From: Cryptomeria japonica
Lineage: Eukaryota; Streptophyta; Pinopsida; Cupressales; Cupressaceae
Length of the DNA: 64,000 bases
Assembly (NCBI RefSeq): GCF_030272615.1
Contig: NW_026728909.1
Coordinates: 62,001 to 126,000 of the forward strand
Reading direction: 5' to 3'
Of the stretch, positions 43,551 to 54,887 are shown in pieces (positions within the stretch are counted from its first letter, which is position 1; each line of letters opens with the position of its first letter). The notes below the pieces were generated by a model that did no database searches, was not told where the DNA came from, and worked only from the letters and a program-made list of their open reading frames with translations. The position numbers and the translations under genes are program-made.

Positions 43551-44637
43551 TGGGTGAACTCACAATAATGGTTCCCACTTTTTTGCCACTTTTGACACTG
43601 AGATGTACATTTTTAAAATAATCTTCAACTTTCGAGAACTATAACTTTTAAACTATTAAAAACTTGAAGATGATGTAAATTAGTGATTTCTAGCATTTTG
43701 TTTGTAGATTCTATATACATTTTTTTCAAATTTTTTTGATGGATTTTTAAAAAAAATTTCCATCTCCCTCGAAAAGTAGTTTTTTACAACAAACTACATT
43801 TTTTAAGAGTGAGATCCCTCCCGAAACGTATAAATTTTTTTCTATAAATGATAAAAACTCAATTCTTTTGAATTTTGGTTTGTAACATCAATATCCAGGG
43901 CTTGCATTTGGTTTTATAGTGATATGTTCAATATTTGTCATTTTATAAAGTTTTGAAGTCCGACTAGTCATAATTTAGACATAGGTTTGAGTTTGAACAC
44001 ATAACTTGTTCTATATAAATCAAAATTCAATTTTATTTTTTTTGTTAGAAAGAAGACATCAATACCAGGGGCATAGATATTTTTCAGAATTTTTTTGAAT
44101 TAGTTTCTTATTTTTCCCAATGCGTTGAACAGAGAAGTTCATGTTCGATGAAAAACCAATTTTCCATAAAATTAAAAAAACAAGAACATAATAAATTCAA
44201 AATATAACAAAATTATACTCGTTGGAAAGCTTTCTCCAAGTACTACAATCTAATATTTTTGGGTTATCAAGATTATTTCATTCGTGCTTTGAGCCAGAGC
44301 TCCGAAGTCATTAATTCTTCAGAATTTTGAAAATTTTTGGGAGAAACCTCAAATTAGAGGGTTCGAATGAACAGTACTTCGAGCGAATTGGATTCGCTTG
44401 AATCCATTATGGTTCGAGTGAACCCCCATTCGCTCGAACCAATAGGCTTGATTTCGGCCCGTACAAAGTCACCCGCGGTTCGAGCGAACCTAGGTCCGCA
44501 ACGTGATTCGCTCGAACTCCCAGGGGTAGTTCGAGCGAATACCACTATTTCGCTCGAACACCTAGAAAATCGAAGTTCCCACTTTCGCCAAATTCCTTCG
44601 TTGGCAAAAGTGGGAACCAGCTTTGTGAATTCACCCA
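43551..44637. mobile_element. Non-autonomous DNA transposon with terminal inverted repeats, 1087 bp
   Basis: The left end TGGGTGAACTCACAATAATG, then GTTCCCACTTTTTTGCCA, pairs with the right end, whose reverse complement is TGGGTGAATTCACAAAGCTG, then GTTCCCACTTTTGCCAA: an imperfect inverted repeat of about 37 bases. The flanking minisatellite (43320-43550 and 44638-44830) is interrupted exactly here. No transposase frame is present. A target duplication is not clear, so I do not assign a superfamily. The interior carries an alternating array of TTCGAGCGAA motifs. Confidence 0.72.
44362..44558. repeat. Alternating inverted array of TTCGAGCGAA decamers
   Basis: Nine copies, exact or with one or two changes, start at 44362, 44378, 44393, 44413, 44429, 44479, 44507, 44530 and 44549. 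From the second copy on they alternate in orientation (TTCGAGCGAA then TTCGCTCGAA), so neighbouring copies can pair as hairpins. The stretch is rich in CpG compared with its surroundings. Confidence 0.85.
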
Positions 44638-44833
44638 GGTTGATATGATTTGAAACTTGAGTTGTGTTACAAGTTGATGTAATTGTGGAACTTGAATTGT
44701 GTTACAAGTTGATATGATTTGATATGAAAATGGATTTGATATGATGTGGAACTTGATTAGATTTTCAATGTTTCAAGTTGGTATGAATTTGATTTGATTA
44801 GGAAACTGATATTGGACTTGTTTTGTTTGTGAC
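44638..44833 (+). repeat. Degenerate tandem array, right part
   Basis: Continuation of the 43320-43550 array (GTTGATATGATTTGAAACTTG, GTGTTACAAGTTGATAT; each shorter than its full unit). It ends in TTGTTTTGTTTGTGACAG, which looks like a 3' splice site for the following coding remnant. Confidence 0.6.
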
Positions 44834-46269
44834 AGGAGCGCATTGGAGTTGTTCAGCCGCGAGAGCAATTTCTAAGACTGTGGTCATTGATACCACGATT
44901 GACACAGGCTGATAGGGATATTATTGAGAGGTGTGGCCTATCCTCTTTGTCAGAGATGTCCCAATTTATCATTAACTGGGGTTTGTTGACAGCGTTGGCC
45001 GAGAGGTGGCATAGGGACACCAACACCTTCCATTTGGCAATAGGTGAGTTCACAGTGACACCTAAGGATTGCAATCGGATTCTGTGGATTCCTGTGGTAG
45101 GTGCATTGTTACCTTATGGGCAGATAGAGGAGGGTGGGACAGAGGCACTTCGCCAGATTCTTCAGGATGATACAGTTTGTGGATATGAGATCCCCTGGCA
45201 GGAGTTCATAGATTTGGATTATGCTCCTCTACCATCAGTGCTGGTAGGATTCATAGGTGGTTTCTTATGTCCCAACCGTAGGTTGAAGGGACTGGCAGTA
45301 GGATGGGGGTTGGTCCTGGAGGACATGGTGACATAGCGTCATTGATTTGCATGGGGGTCGGCTATGCTGGCCCACTTATACAGGGATCTGCATCAGGTGG
45401 TGTACTTGGGTTATAGCAGTCTATTAGTTGGAGTTACACTATTATAGGTATGGACGTTGGAGCATATTCCCACAGCCAGGCCACTGGCGAAAAGAGATAG
45501 GCCTGTTGGGTGTGCTTATGCATACGGATATCGAGGGATAGTTGTCCAACGTAAGCTAGGCAAACTAGAGCACTGGAGGAGAGTGTTAGATGATATTGAT
45601 ACGGTCATCTGGAGACCATATATGGAGTGTGAGGTATAGGCAGAGGTTGGGATGGAGATGTCATACATCTATATGTCCCAATTTTTGATAGGGCGGATAC
45701 CCTTTGTTATTGAGAGATTTTTGCATAGCCGAGTGTTGCGGTAGTATGGTCATCAACAAGGAGCATGCTTGTATGCTTGACAGAGATAGGATATACCAGA
45801 GTGGGGACCCACTATTGATAGTGCAGTGGAAGTTGAAGAGTTCTTTCACTTAGCCAGCCAGATATGGGACTATGCCTATGGGGTAGTAGACGCAGGGATG
45901 ACAAAGAAGTTCACCGCACTGTTTGCGGCACATGTTGTTGCCAGGATATCAGATCCAGCAGAGATGATTCCCGCTTTTGATGATGATGAGTATGATGAGA
46001 AGCCCGAGAGGCTAGGGAGACGGAGAGAAGATGGAGAGGAGCTGGATGTGGGAGGTGGGGATGGTGGAGGGGATGATGGTGGAGATGGTAGAGGATGTGG
46101 TCGAGGTTGGCGAGTGAATCGAGGGAGGAGTGGAGATCGGGCTAGGAGAGGAGATCGGGGTGGAGATGGTGGTGACAGAGGGATTCGGTGGAGAGAGCAG
46201 TGCGGCGAGCTATGGTGGATAGAGGGAGAGAAGGTTTGGCTATTCGAGCTGGGGGTGAGAAGAGAGTAG
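44834..46269 (+). pseudogene. Plant mobile domain (MAIN-like) protein remnant
   Basis: One frame runs through about 1.4 kb. The first exon-like stretch (to 45336) has LTQADRDIIERCGL, then LLTALAERWHRDTNTFHLAI followed by GEFTVTP and IPVVG, the characteristic plant mobile domain start. It continues with HLYRDLHQVVYLGYSSLL, then an arginine-rich stretch (45457-45639), then QIWDYAYGVVDAG (45826 on) and a Gly/Asp/Arg-rich C-terminal tail. Stops at 45334, 45343, about 45445, 45637 and several more near 45742-45800 interrupt it, with no frameshift evident. A splice acceptor-like TTTGTGACAG precedes it. The domain is found in Arabidopsis MAIN-type nuclear proteins and is often carried by plant retroelements and Mutator-type elements. 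This copy is dead. Confidence 0.72.
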
Positions 46270-46333
46270 GAGAGGTGATAGCAGTGGTGGGAGGGACTGA
46301 CGAGTTTAGACGATCGGCTCAGAGGAGGAGGTC

Positions 46334-46678
46334 TGATGGTACAATGTTTGAAATCCATTTAGCATAGTCTATAGGTCGGATGAATCTGACGTCTAATAAC
46401 TTCTTTAGTTCATCTTTGACCATTAATGCCACATGCGGATTCATCTTTCTTAATTTCTGCTTGACTGGCTTAGCTCCTGGAACAATAGATAAATGATGCA
46501 TGATCAGGTTCGATTCTATTCCAGGCATATTAGCATAGGACCAAGAAAAATTAATTTTCTTTTCTTTGAAGAATCTGATAAACTCTAGTTGTTCTTCTTC
46601 TGTTAGTGATTCTACTAGGTGTATGTTCTTAGATGTTCCTTCCGTACCTATGTTTATTAATTGAGTTGCCTCAATCAA
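46334..46678 (-). pseudogene. Ty3/gypsy reverse transcriptase N-terminal fragment, abruptly cut
   Basis: The minus-strand frame has FSWSYANMPGI, SIVPGAKPVKQKLRKMNPHV, then KKLLDVRFIRPIDYAKWISN and IVP, the classic start of a plant Ty3 RT. Right after IVP, at about 46334, the sequence becomes the tail of the plus-strand plant mobile domain region. The RT palm (including YxDD), RNase H and integrase are absent. Confidence 0.8.
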
Positions 46679-48990
46679 TATGGGTCACCGCTCTTGATAG
46701 TATTCAGGAAGAGTGTCAGGTCTCCCATCCTTAGGTGCCTTTAAAAGGTTTTTGCCCTTAGATGCATCCTTTATTTTGACTTTCTTGTGATCTAGTGCTG
46801 CCATTGACTGGTTTGCAACATTAGATCCTTTGTTTCTTTCATTTTTGTGATTGAGAGACTTGGCACTCCCCTGATTGCAAATATTGTTATTTTGTTCCCT
46901 TGTAGAGCATGTTTCTGGGTTGACTGTACATAGATACTGGACAAATGGATTCATCATCTGGGAAATTGGGTATATCACAGTGTTTAGGTTCTTCCCAGTC
47001 TATGAGATCAGGAAATACAAGCAATAGAGATTCATTTGGTGGGTTGAGATCGGTTGCAGTAAGTGTCATGATAGAGGTATCATTATAGTTATCTGGGATG
47101 CTCATTAGGTTAATGATATTGTCAAGTTCTTTAATGGCATCATCTTTGGGTGTAGACTTGTTCGTAGTACCGCTACTCATTTTCCTTAGCCTCATAGATA
47201 TGTCGTGGTCTGAATTCAAGTAATCGAGACTCTACGCCTTGTCCCTTCTGAGAAAGGGGTGTGTGTGAATGGATAGTACCTTCCTTGTCATCCTCGGTAA
47301 TATTTGAACAACTAACCCATTCATAGTCATTAGAATCTATTTAAGAAGTAATGTCCCAAAGTCTTTTAGTGTTGCTGACAGGTACGTTGTAGGGTGAGAA
47401 AACATCTTTGATAATTGATATCAGTCTTGTAATTTTTTCTGATTCAGAATCAGAGCCTGCTTGTACCCTTTGCACTTGTTCATACACTATTTCTCCTTGG
47501 GGAGTAGTGATATCTTCGAGTGATGACTATGCCTTGTTTTGAATAGGTTCATGTACATGATGCACTTTCTCATAAGATGCTTCTTCCCTTTGAATGGCTA
47601 GTTTTTCTTGTCATTTCTCTTTTTCCTTGTGTTCTCACTCTTTCCTTTTTGTTTCTACTACTTGGTGTAGCACCTCTTGCCATGAGTTCTCATTATATTT
47701 ATTCTTTTCTTTCCACTGAGGTTTCTGATACTTATTTTGTTTCTGCCAAGGTGGTATGTTGTGTCCATATCCTAGTCTTGTTCTATCCCGTGAAAATTGT
47801 GAGGGAGATTCTAGCGGTTCTGTAATGCCTTCTTGATGCTTGCCTATAGGTCCTTTGCTATTGTATCCCATCCGTCGTATGATCAGGAATCATTAACCAT
47901 ATTGTTGTGTTGGTATGGCCACCTCTAGAGTAGCAGCTCTGACCTCTTCCTCATCCTTGTATAGCCAACTAAGGATGTCTTTCCCTTATGATTCATTTGC
48001 TAGTGTGCCCAATTGGATAAATTTTCCATCAAACTTGGTGATGGGTTGTGTTGATTGATGTGTCGATGCAGAAGGTTGTCCATGAGATTTTGGTGATGTT
48101 GGTAATTTTGATAGACACATGGGTTCAAAATAGTATTCTCCCATGCCTTGATCTTTGATTTCAACTTTTGTTTGAAGTCCATGGATAAAGACTTGATTTT
48201 TTCTTGATGATGATCTAATGCTAAGGAAGCTGGAGCTTTCCTATTGTGTGGAACTAGGCTGTCTTGAGCTGTCCCCATAGCATTGCAATGTTGAAAAGGA
48301 TTATTATCGGTAGATATGGAGATTTCCTGTCCATTATATGGGAATTTGACACACTGATGGTATGTTGAAGGCACTACTTGCATTTCATGTATCCAAGGAT
48401 GACCCAATAGAATATTGTATGTTAAGTCTATGTCTAAGACTTGGCACATAGTGTCCCTTTGTATCAGTCCTACCTAAATAGGTAGTATCACTGTTCCTTT
48501 AGATGACTTGTCTTCATCATCATAGGCCTTGATGGTGATCTTTTTGTTTGGATCAATAGACTTCTCAAAGAAGCCTAATGCACGGATAAGCTTTAAAGCA
48601 CATATATTGAGACCAACTCCTCCATCTCTTAATACTCTTTTAACTCGATGTTTGTAGACTAAGACTTTGATATGAAGGGGAGTGTTATGTGGATGACTCA
48701 AAGAGACATTATCATGTTGGAAAAGGTGAGTTTATGAGGCCCTGTCATATGAGCCACCATGGCTTGGAATTTTATCAATGTCCAGATCTTGAGGAATGTT
48801 TGTTTCAACCAATGCTTGTTCTAAGATATCCTTATCTTTTGGTGAGAACTTGAGCAACTCGAGTATAGATATTTGAGCAGGAGTTCTCTGTAGTTGATAA
48901 ACCAAATCATATTGAGTATTGGGAATAGTGGTGGATGTTGATGTATGCCCTTTCAAGACACATTTTTGAGCTTTGGTTGTCACATTGATT
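46679..48990 (-). pseudogene. Ty3/gypsy protease and linker region remnant
   Basis: On the minus strand from 48983 down: a linker with PISILELLKFSPKDKDILEQ-like text (48732-48983), then ALKLIRALGFFEKSIDPNKK with IKAYDDEDKSSKGTV (48474-48701), and DIDLTYNILLGHPWIHEMQV (48000-48449), the aspartic-protease C-terminal part seen in plant Ty3 pol (LLG.PWIH). Then comes RTRLGYGHNIPPWQ (47635-47871), a G-patch-like linker, and acidic linker stretches at 46685-47219. Stops and frame changes separate them. Confidence 0.72.
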
Positions 48991-50955
48991 GATGCATGGT
49001 CTTGTTTGTCCTTGATTTTATGACATTTATTTGGTTATCATCTATCAATATGTGATTGATGGTGTTGTTGTACAAGTGATTTATACAAGCTCCTCTTGTA
49101 TCATTTGATGATGGAGCTCCTCCCTTCTTGTAATTTGGAAGAGGATTTTTAAAAGCATCGTGGTCACCGTTTGTTTTGAGACCATCAACCATTAAATCAC
49201 CTCTATTGATCATATCCTGAACAATATTCTTAAGCCTCATGAAATCATTTGTGTGATGTCCTTTGTTTCGATGAAAATCACAAAAATACGAATCATTCCA
49301 CCAAGGTGGTTTGACCTGGGGTTCAAAGTTGTTTATGGTCAGTAATGTGATAATTTTGTTCGCCAGGAGTTCTCGAAATGTCAATTCTAAGGTTTTCCCT
49401 AATGGTGTGTAGATGTGTCTATTTGGGAAAGTGTTGGTGTTACCTCTTTGGTTTGTATTATTCCCTCAGTTAGCCTTGTTTATTGTTGTTGCCTTGGGTA
49501 TTGTTATTGGTATTTGAAATTGAAGGTCCTTGATTGGTATTTTGTGGATAAGTGTTAGTGCCTTGATTAACACCCTTTTGATTTTTGTTAGATTGTGGAT
49601 TACCTCATAAAGCTAATACTGGTTGTTTGGACTTCATATCATTAGCATCAGCTCCTCCATCATTAACAATGTTTTTGTTTCTTGTCCAAAATCTTGATTT
49701 GTCTAAAGTGTTGTTGTTATTTTTATTGTTAAAGGAGTGAGTGTTGGATGAGTTAATTCCTTCCTTAAATAACTTCAATGTTCCTTTCTTGATGTAGGCT
49801 TCCTCTACTTGGATTCCATTTTCTATCAACTTGGTGAAAGCTGGTATGCATTGGAGCTTGAGTTGATAACACATCTCACTATTTAGATTGTCAATAAAGA
49901 TCTCCATCTTTTCCTTTTCAGGCATGTCTCGAGGATATCTTGAAACCATACGTCTCCAACACTGAAGAAACACCATGAATGTTTCATTGCTTTTTTATTT
50001 GGTGTTGCATACATCCAACATGGTGATTGCATGCTAAATATTATAGGAGTATTTTGTGATAAATTTGTTTACAAACTCATCAAATGATCTGATGGGAAGT
50101 GTAAGTTTAGACAACCACTCCATTGTTTTCCCTCCCAAACTTCTTGGGAATAGTCTCATTAAGAATCATCGTGAGAAAACTCTAGGCTTATGGTACAAAA
50201 TTCCCGAACATGATTGCGAGGATCACTTTTACCATCGTATTTGTCGTACTTTCGCATATCTGAATTTGGGGGAAAAGGTATCATGTTTAATCTCCTGTCA
50301 AAGGAGTAAGGACAGATTTCATCCAAGGAGTATCGCATTGTGGTCCCTTGTTGCATGTTCTACATTTGCCTTTGCAGCATTTGGATTTGTTGTGTAAGAG
50401 TGACCATGGGTGCATTTGTATGTCGAGGGAAACCTTCCCCCTTTCATTAAGATTATCCTGAGGTCGGCCATGGTTGTGTTCGGGGGTGTTATTTTGTTCA
50501 TGCATGATTTATGGGCCATGTGTTTCTTCTTCTATTTTTTGGTCTTGATAGGCATAATTTCTAGACCTTGTTCTAAAAATTCTTTCAGCGACATTCCTTA
50601 AGTTTTCGGTATTAAAATCTTTAGGAAGTGTAACTCCTTTTCTAGTTAGCATGAGCATATATTTTTCCTCGTTTGCTTCAATAAGTCTTTCCATGAGCCT
50701 TTGGAATGAGGGGTTTTCTTGACATTCTTGGAGTTTTCATTCCTTAGTCACTTTGCTCAATGATTTGAGAGAAAAGACATTGACTTGAGGGATCATGTTA
50801 GATAGAGAACAATGGAACATCCCTTGGGAAGTTGAGCTATTCAATATAGCTCCATAACTTGCACCAAGAGTCCCATTGGTGTGTGGATCTTTTGGAACCT
50901 TAATTTTACGTTTCTATACACCACATTTCCTGCACACATTTGTGGCACCCACCAT
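48980..50955 (-). pseudogene. Ty3/gypsy gag remnant
   Basis: The likely start is ATG at 50953-50955 (MVGATNVC), continuing through VPKDPHTNGTLGASYGAI, then NPSFQRLMERLIEANEEKYM (50509-50694), PPNSDMRKYDKYDGKSDPRN (50159-50356), the gag core WRRMVSRYPRDMPEKEKMEI with QLKLQCIPAFTKLIENGIQV (49605-49976), and the His/Cys motif YFCDFHRNKGHHTNDF (48980-49384). Breaks include an in-frame stop before KLQECQ near 50736. Domain order continues into the protease below. The inverted duplicate of its first ~70 codons lies at 52178-52403. Confidence 0.75.
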
Positions 50956-50960
50956 GGGGC
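50739..50960 (-). repeat. Inverted repeat arm, left (gag start)
   Basis: This 222-base arm is the reverse complement of 52178-52403, with a few substitutions and a three-base gap. Its minus strand encodes the gag N-terminus, continuous with the gag body to its left. CCCACCATGGGGC at its outer end also looks like part of a retroviral-type primer site, but the ATG context fits gag better. Confidence 0.85.
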
Positions 50961-50989
50961 CGAACCCCATTAATCTTATCATTTTTTTT

Positions 50990-51300
50990 GTAGGAGCAAT
51001 ATTGCAAGCACGTGGGAAAGCTGGTTTAGCACATTGGGACCTTTCTTTAGTGCGTAGAAACATTAGTTAGTGCTTCTAGTATACTGTTTAGTGAAGACCT
51101 CTCCACTAGCACATTTAGACTTTTTGTTAGCACCTGATATTCTGGTTGTATTCTATATCATCATAACGCATTCGACAAACATAGTAGAACATTCGGTAAC
51201 CATCTTAGCGCATAGAAGTCATTTTGTAGCACATTTTCATGTTTTTGTAGTGCATCTGCATGTTTCTGTAGCTCACCTGTGCAATAGTCTAATGCATAGC
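50990..51300 (+). repeat. Loose array of TAGCGCAT/TAGCACAT-type words
   Basis: Words such as TTAGCACATT, TAGTGCGTAG, TTAGCGCATAG, GTAGCACATTT and GTAGTGCATCTG recur about every 20-40 bases, resembling the 42735-43190 array. The two sites may be diverged copies of one element's untranslated region. Confidence 0.5.
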
Positions 51301-51469
51301 TCTAACAAAGGAAAACACAAAACTGTAATCGAAGAAAGAAAATTTTAGGCTTGTGAAGCCCACCCTCAGAATTTGATTATTTTGCTAACTGATTTTGTTC
51401 AGGTTCTAACCTTTTTCTGCAGGAGCAATAGGAGTTAGTTTAAGTTTTTCTTTTCTTTCTTTCAAAAGT

Positions 51470-52010
51470 TAGTTAAAAAGAACTCACCCTCTTTTTTATT
51501 GCAAAAGCTTAAAATAAACCTCATAAGTTCTTTGGGATGTTTAAAATGAACTTCATACTTTCCTTTGGTATTTAAAACAAAACTTCATCTTTTCCTTATT
51601 GCATGGGTAAAAAGAACAACAAAGAAAAAAATTTCATTCTTCCAAGTTAGGAAAACACTTCGTTCGGGTTTAAAAAGAACAACAAATTTACTTTTCAATC
51701 AACAAAGGTAAAAAGAAATTCACCTTCCTTTGGTGCCTAAAAGGATTCATTTTAATTTATTGCAAAAGTAAAAGAAACTCATCTTTATTTTGTGTAAGGA
51801 AAAAGGGAAAGTTCTCACTTATCAACTTTAATTTTGTTGACCAAAATCACGATTTCTTTTGTTGACCAGGATTTCCAATTTTTTGATAGAAAATCATTGC
51901 TATAAAAGGTTAAAAAGAACACCATACTTTTTGGAGCAAAATCTCCAAATAGAAGTTAGCAAATCATTTCTTTGAAAGGTTAAAAAGAACACTTGAGTGC
52001 CTTGTCTCGA
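51470..52010 (+). repeat. Degenerate tandem array of GGTTAAAAAGAAC units
   Basis: GTTAAAAAGAAC or a variant occurs at about 51476, 51541, 51607, 51679, 51709, 51766, 51910 and 51978, commonly about 65-70 bases apart and followed by an AC/TTCA-type stretch. It lies in the loop between the two inverted arms. No protein frame. Confidence 0.6.
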
Positions 52011-52177
52011 AAGTGGAAAGTATATGCTCTCCCCTTAATTGGGTGACCAAAATGCCAAACCACTCTTTCATGCTTTCTTCATTTCAAGCAGTTAAATCAT
52101 TTAGCAAGCCTGTCATCCCGAGTTTCTCTTAGAGTGCCATTTAAATGGTCGGTGAGAAGGGAATGACCTAATTTCGA

Positions 52178-52403
52178 GCCCCATGGTGGGTGCCAGAAAT
52201 GTTTGTGGGAAATGCAGTGGTGTACAAAAACATAAAATTCAGGTTCCAAAAGATCCACACACCAATGGGACTCTTGGTGCAAGTTATGAAGCTATATTGA
52301 ATAGCTCAACTTCCCAAGGGATGTTCCATTGTTCTCTATCTCACAGGATCCCTCAAGTCAATGTCTTTTCTCTCAAATCACGGAGCAAAGTGACTTAGGA
52401 ATA
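52178..52403 (+). repeat. Inverted repeat arm, right (second copy of gag start)
   Basis: The plus strand encodes MVGARNVCGKCSG, then VPKDPHTNGTLGASYEAILN and SSTSQGMFHCSLS, the same gag start as the minus strand of 50739-50960, but open through to 52398. The arm ends where homology to gag stops, so only the first 70 or so codons are duplicated, facing away from the gag body. Confidence 0.85.
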
Positions 52404-53740
52404 ACAACTCAAAGAATGGGTGATGTTTGATTAATTTACCATGATTTCATTCCTAGACATGTATGATATTGAATCTATGATGATTTTAAACTAGTATGAA
52501 TTTTATGTTATGATAAAGATTAGCAATCCTCTCCTAACAATATATACTAGTCTAACATGGATATGCTATGATATTTAAAATTACTTCTAAAATGATATTA
52601 AGATGATTTTATCAAAGAGAGGCTAAATGCTTAGTAAAATGACTATAGATTACATGCATGAAACTTGGATATCTCAAAATGAGAGAATGAGAGCTCTATT
52701 TATAGGGAAAATAGGGAAATGGATGGTCAAGATTGGATAATCTTAACAAGGGCCAGGATTGAAAGTTATCAATCCATGTTTACAATTCTCACCAATGAAA
52801 TGGTGACAATTGTCAACAAGAGGTTGCTTGAGAGGAGATGAAATAATAATTAAATGCTTGAGAAGACATGATGGTTACCTTAGGAGCTAAGGGTTAATGT
52901 TAGGTTAGGGTTATCCATTGGATAAAGCTTTTACCCAAGCAGTAAACTCTTGTGCAAGGGTTAAAGGGATAACCAAAGTTAAAGCCATGAATGTTTTATG
53001 AGACCCTTGGGCTAGATGAGGGTTGAGTTAGAGAGAAAGTCTCTAGCCATGAAAGAAGGTTGAGTTAACCATTAATGGTTATGAAGACTTTGAGGGTTAA
53101 CTTGTTGAGGACATAAAGCCTTTAATAGTTATTGAAGACTTTGAGGGTTTGAGAAGTGACTTCCCTTTTCTTAGGGATGTGACAATAATTAGGAGATGGA
53201 TTAGGCTAAATTAGAATTGATTAGAATAATCTAGAAGGGGTTTAGGGAGGCAAGTGGGAGATGTAGGAAAATGGAAGTGGAGGAAAAAGGAATTTAATTA
53301 AAATAAAACTACTTTATTTCAATCAAATAGATGCAACTTGCATAAATACAAGTGAGGGATTTAAATAAATAAATTAGAATTATTTATTTGCAAGGATTAA
53401 TTTAATTAAATGTAAGTTTAATTAAAAGGGGAGAAGGGGGAATTTAATTAAATAAAGTAATTTATTTAATCAAAGGCTAGAAAAGGCTTAGGTGAACTTA
53501 ATTAAATAAATTGAGTAATTCATTTAATCAAATAGATGAATATAAAGAATTTAATTAAATAGAAGAATGAGATTAAAATAAATATTAAATATTCATTTAG
53601 GAAAGTGGTCAGATTTATACGTCTACAATAATTACTATCATATCACCAATAATGTGATAAAGGCAATTTGTATGTAATATATAGTTACGGAAAAATTTCT
53701 CCCATCTTATTATTATAGTTTTAAAATTTTAAATATGTGT
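52404..53740. other. Non-coding flank, possibly LTR, with ATTTAATTAAAT array
   Basis: No gene. GAGCTCTATTTATAGGG near 52688 is a TATA-like site. From 53285 to 53595 AATTTAATTAAAT and variants recur about eight times in both orientations, since the word is nearly palindromic. ACGTCTACA at 53620-53628 may be an LTR end. The right duplicate begins at 53741 without any visible border signal. Confidence 0.4.
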
Positions 53741-54887
53741 ATATCCATGCAAATTTATTAGAATCCACTATTATGGATTGAGTTGATACAATATGTATTG
53801 GAAAGTAGATTAGTTTTGTGTTGAGTATATTTATTTATTAATTCTTACTCTATCTTATTAGCACCATATGTCCTTGTCACATCAAAGAGTGACATATCTT
53901 ACTACAAACATAAAATAAATACATAATGAATACATATTTCAAAATTAGAAATATATAACAACTTTCAACTAAAAAATATAAAATTAATTTCAAGTAAAAT
54001 GAAATAATCTTTCCAAATAAAATAACTCATAACATTTAAATAAAAATAAGAACAAGAAAAAAAAAATGTCAAGTAATATAATTTTAATTATTGTAAAGTA
54101 ATTTGGCTCATGGGTTCCTTTCCCTATTGAGGTGGTTGGAGATAGGGTGAAGAACTGATAGTGCTAAGTGCAAAAGTGTGTGGACTTCTTAAAGGCCTCC
54201 ATTAATGTAGTGAGTCTAGATCATGTCAACTCGTCCTTTGCATTCACAAACAACCAAAAACCTAATCAAGATATTCCAAAAGGTAATAATGTGAAAATTG
54301 AAACTTAGTTTCTCTAGTATGTTTAGTTTGAATGTAAAGCTGATAAGAGATATTGGATGTAGCTACTATGTAGGATTTTGTCTAAGTAAGTAAGAGTAGA
54401 GATGCATTCTGGCCCTATTTTAGATTTGTTATTTAATTGAAAAATTTTCAATTTTTAATATATATGGAATGCAACACCCAAAAGTAGCTAGTTTACAAAA
54501 AAATCAATTGTGACTCAAAATTTTATTTGATGAATGTAAATAATCTATATTTTAAAATTAAGATTTATAATTCAAAACAAGTAAATATCTGTATTATTTG
54601 AATATATATATATATATTTAATATATTAGAACTTAAAATGTTAAAAAGATAACTGCATATGGATTAGCTTTTCCTCATTACCCATTAAAATACCGATGGA
54701 ATTTTATTTACAATAAACTGTGATACTTGGAAACTGGCATGTATACCTTACACCAACCGATGGCTTATTTACATGACTCTACCAAATGATAGTTTATGCC
54801 ACCATATATCAGATACTAAATACACGGGTGATAAGATCATAGCTGATTATTTGGAGGTTATAATGACTATGATGATCCTATATATAT

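Noticed and set aside
44362-44558. CRISPR-like spacing of the TTCGAGCGAA copies
   Set aside because: The repeats are only 10 bases, alternate in orientation, have irregular spacing and sit in a plant DNA transposon.
45876-46358. A 160-codon minus-strand frame rich in Ser and Pro
   Set aside because: It is the antisense of the Gly/Arg/Asp-rich tail of the plant mobile domain remnant.
50941-50966. A gypsy primer-binding site TGGCACCCACCATGGGGC on the plus strand, and its mirror near 52180
   Set aside because: It faces the wrong way for the gag on the left, and the same bases read on the other strand form the gag ATG context (CCATGGTGGGTGCC) in both arms. I could not exclude a dual origin.
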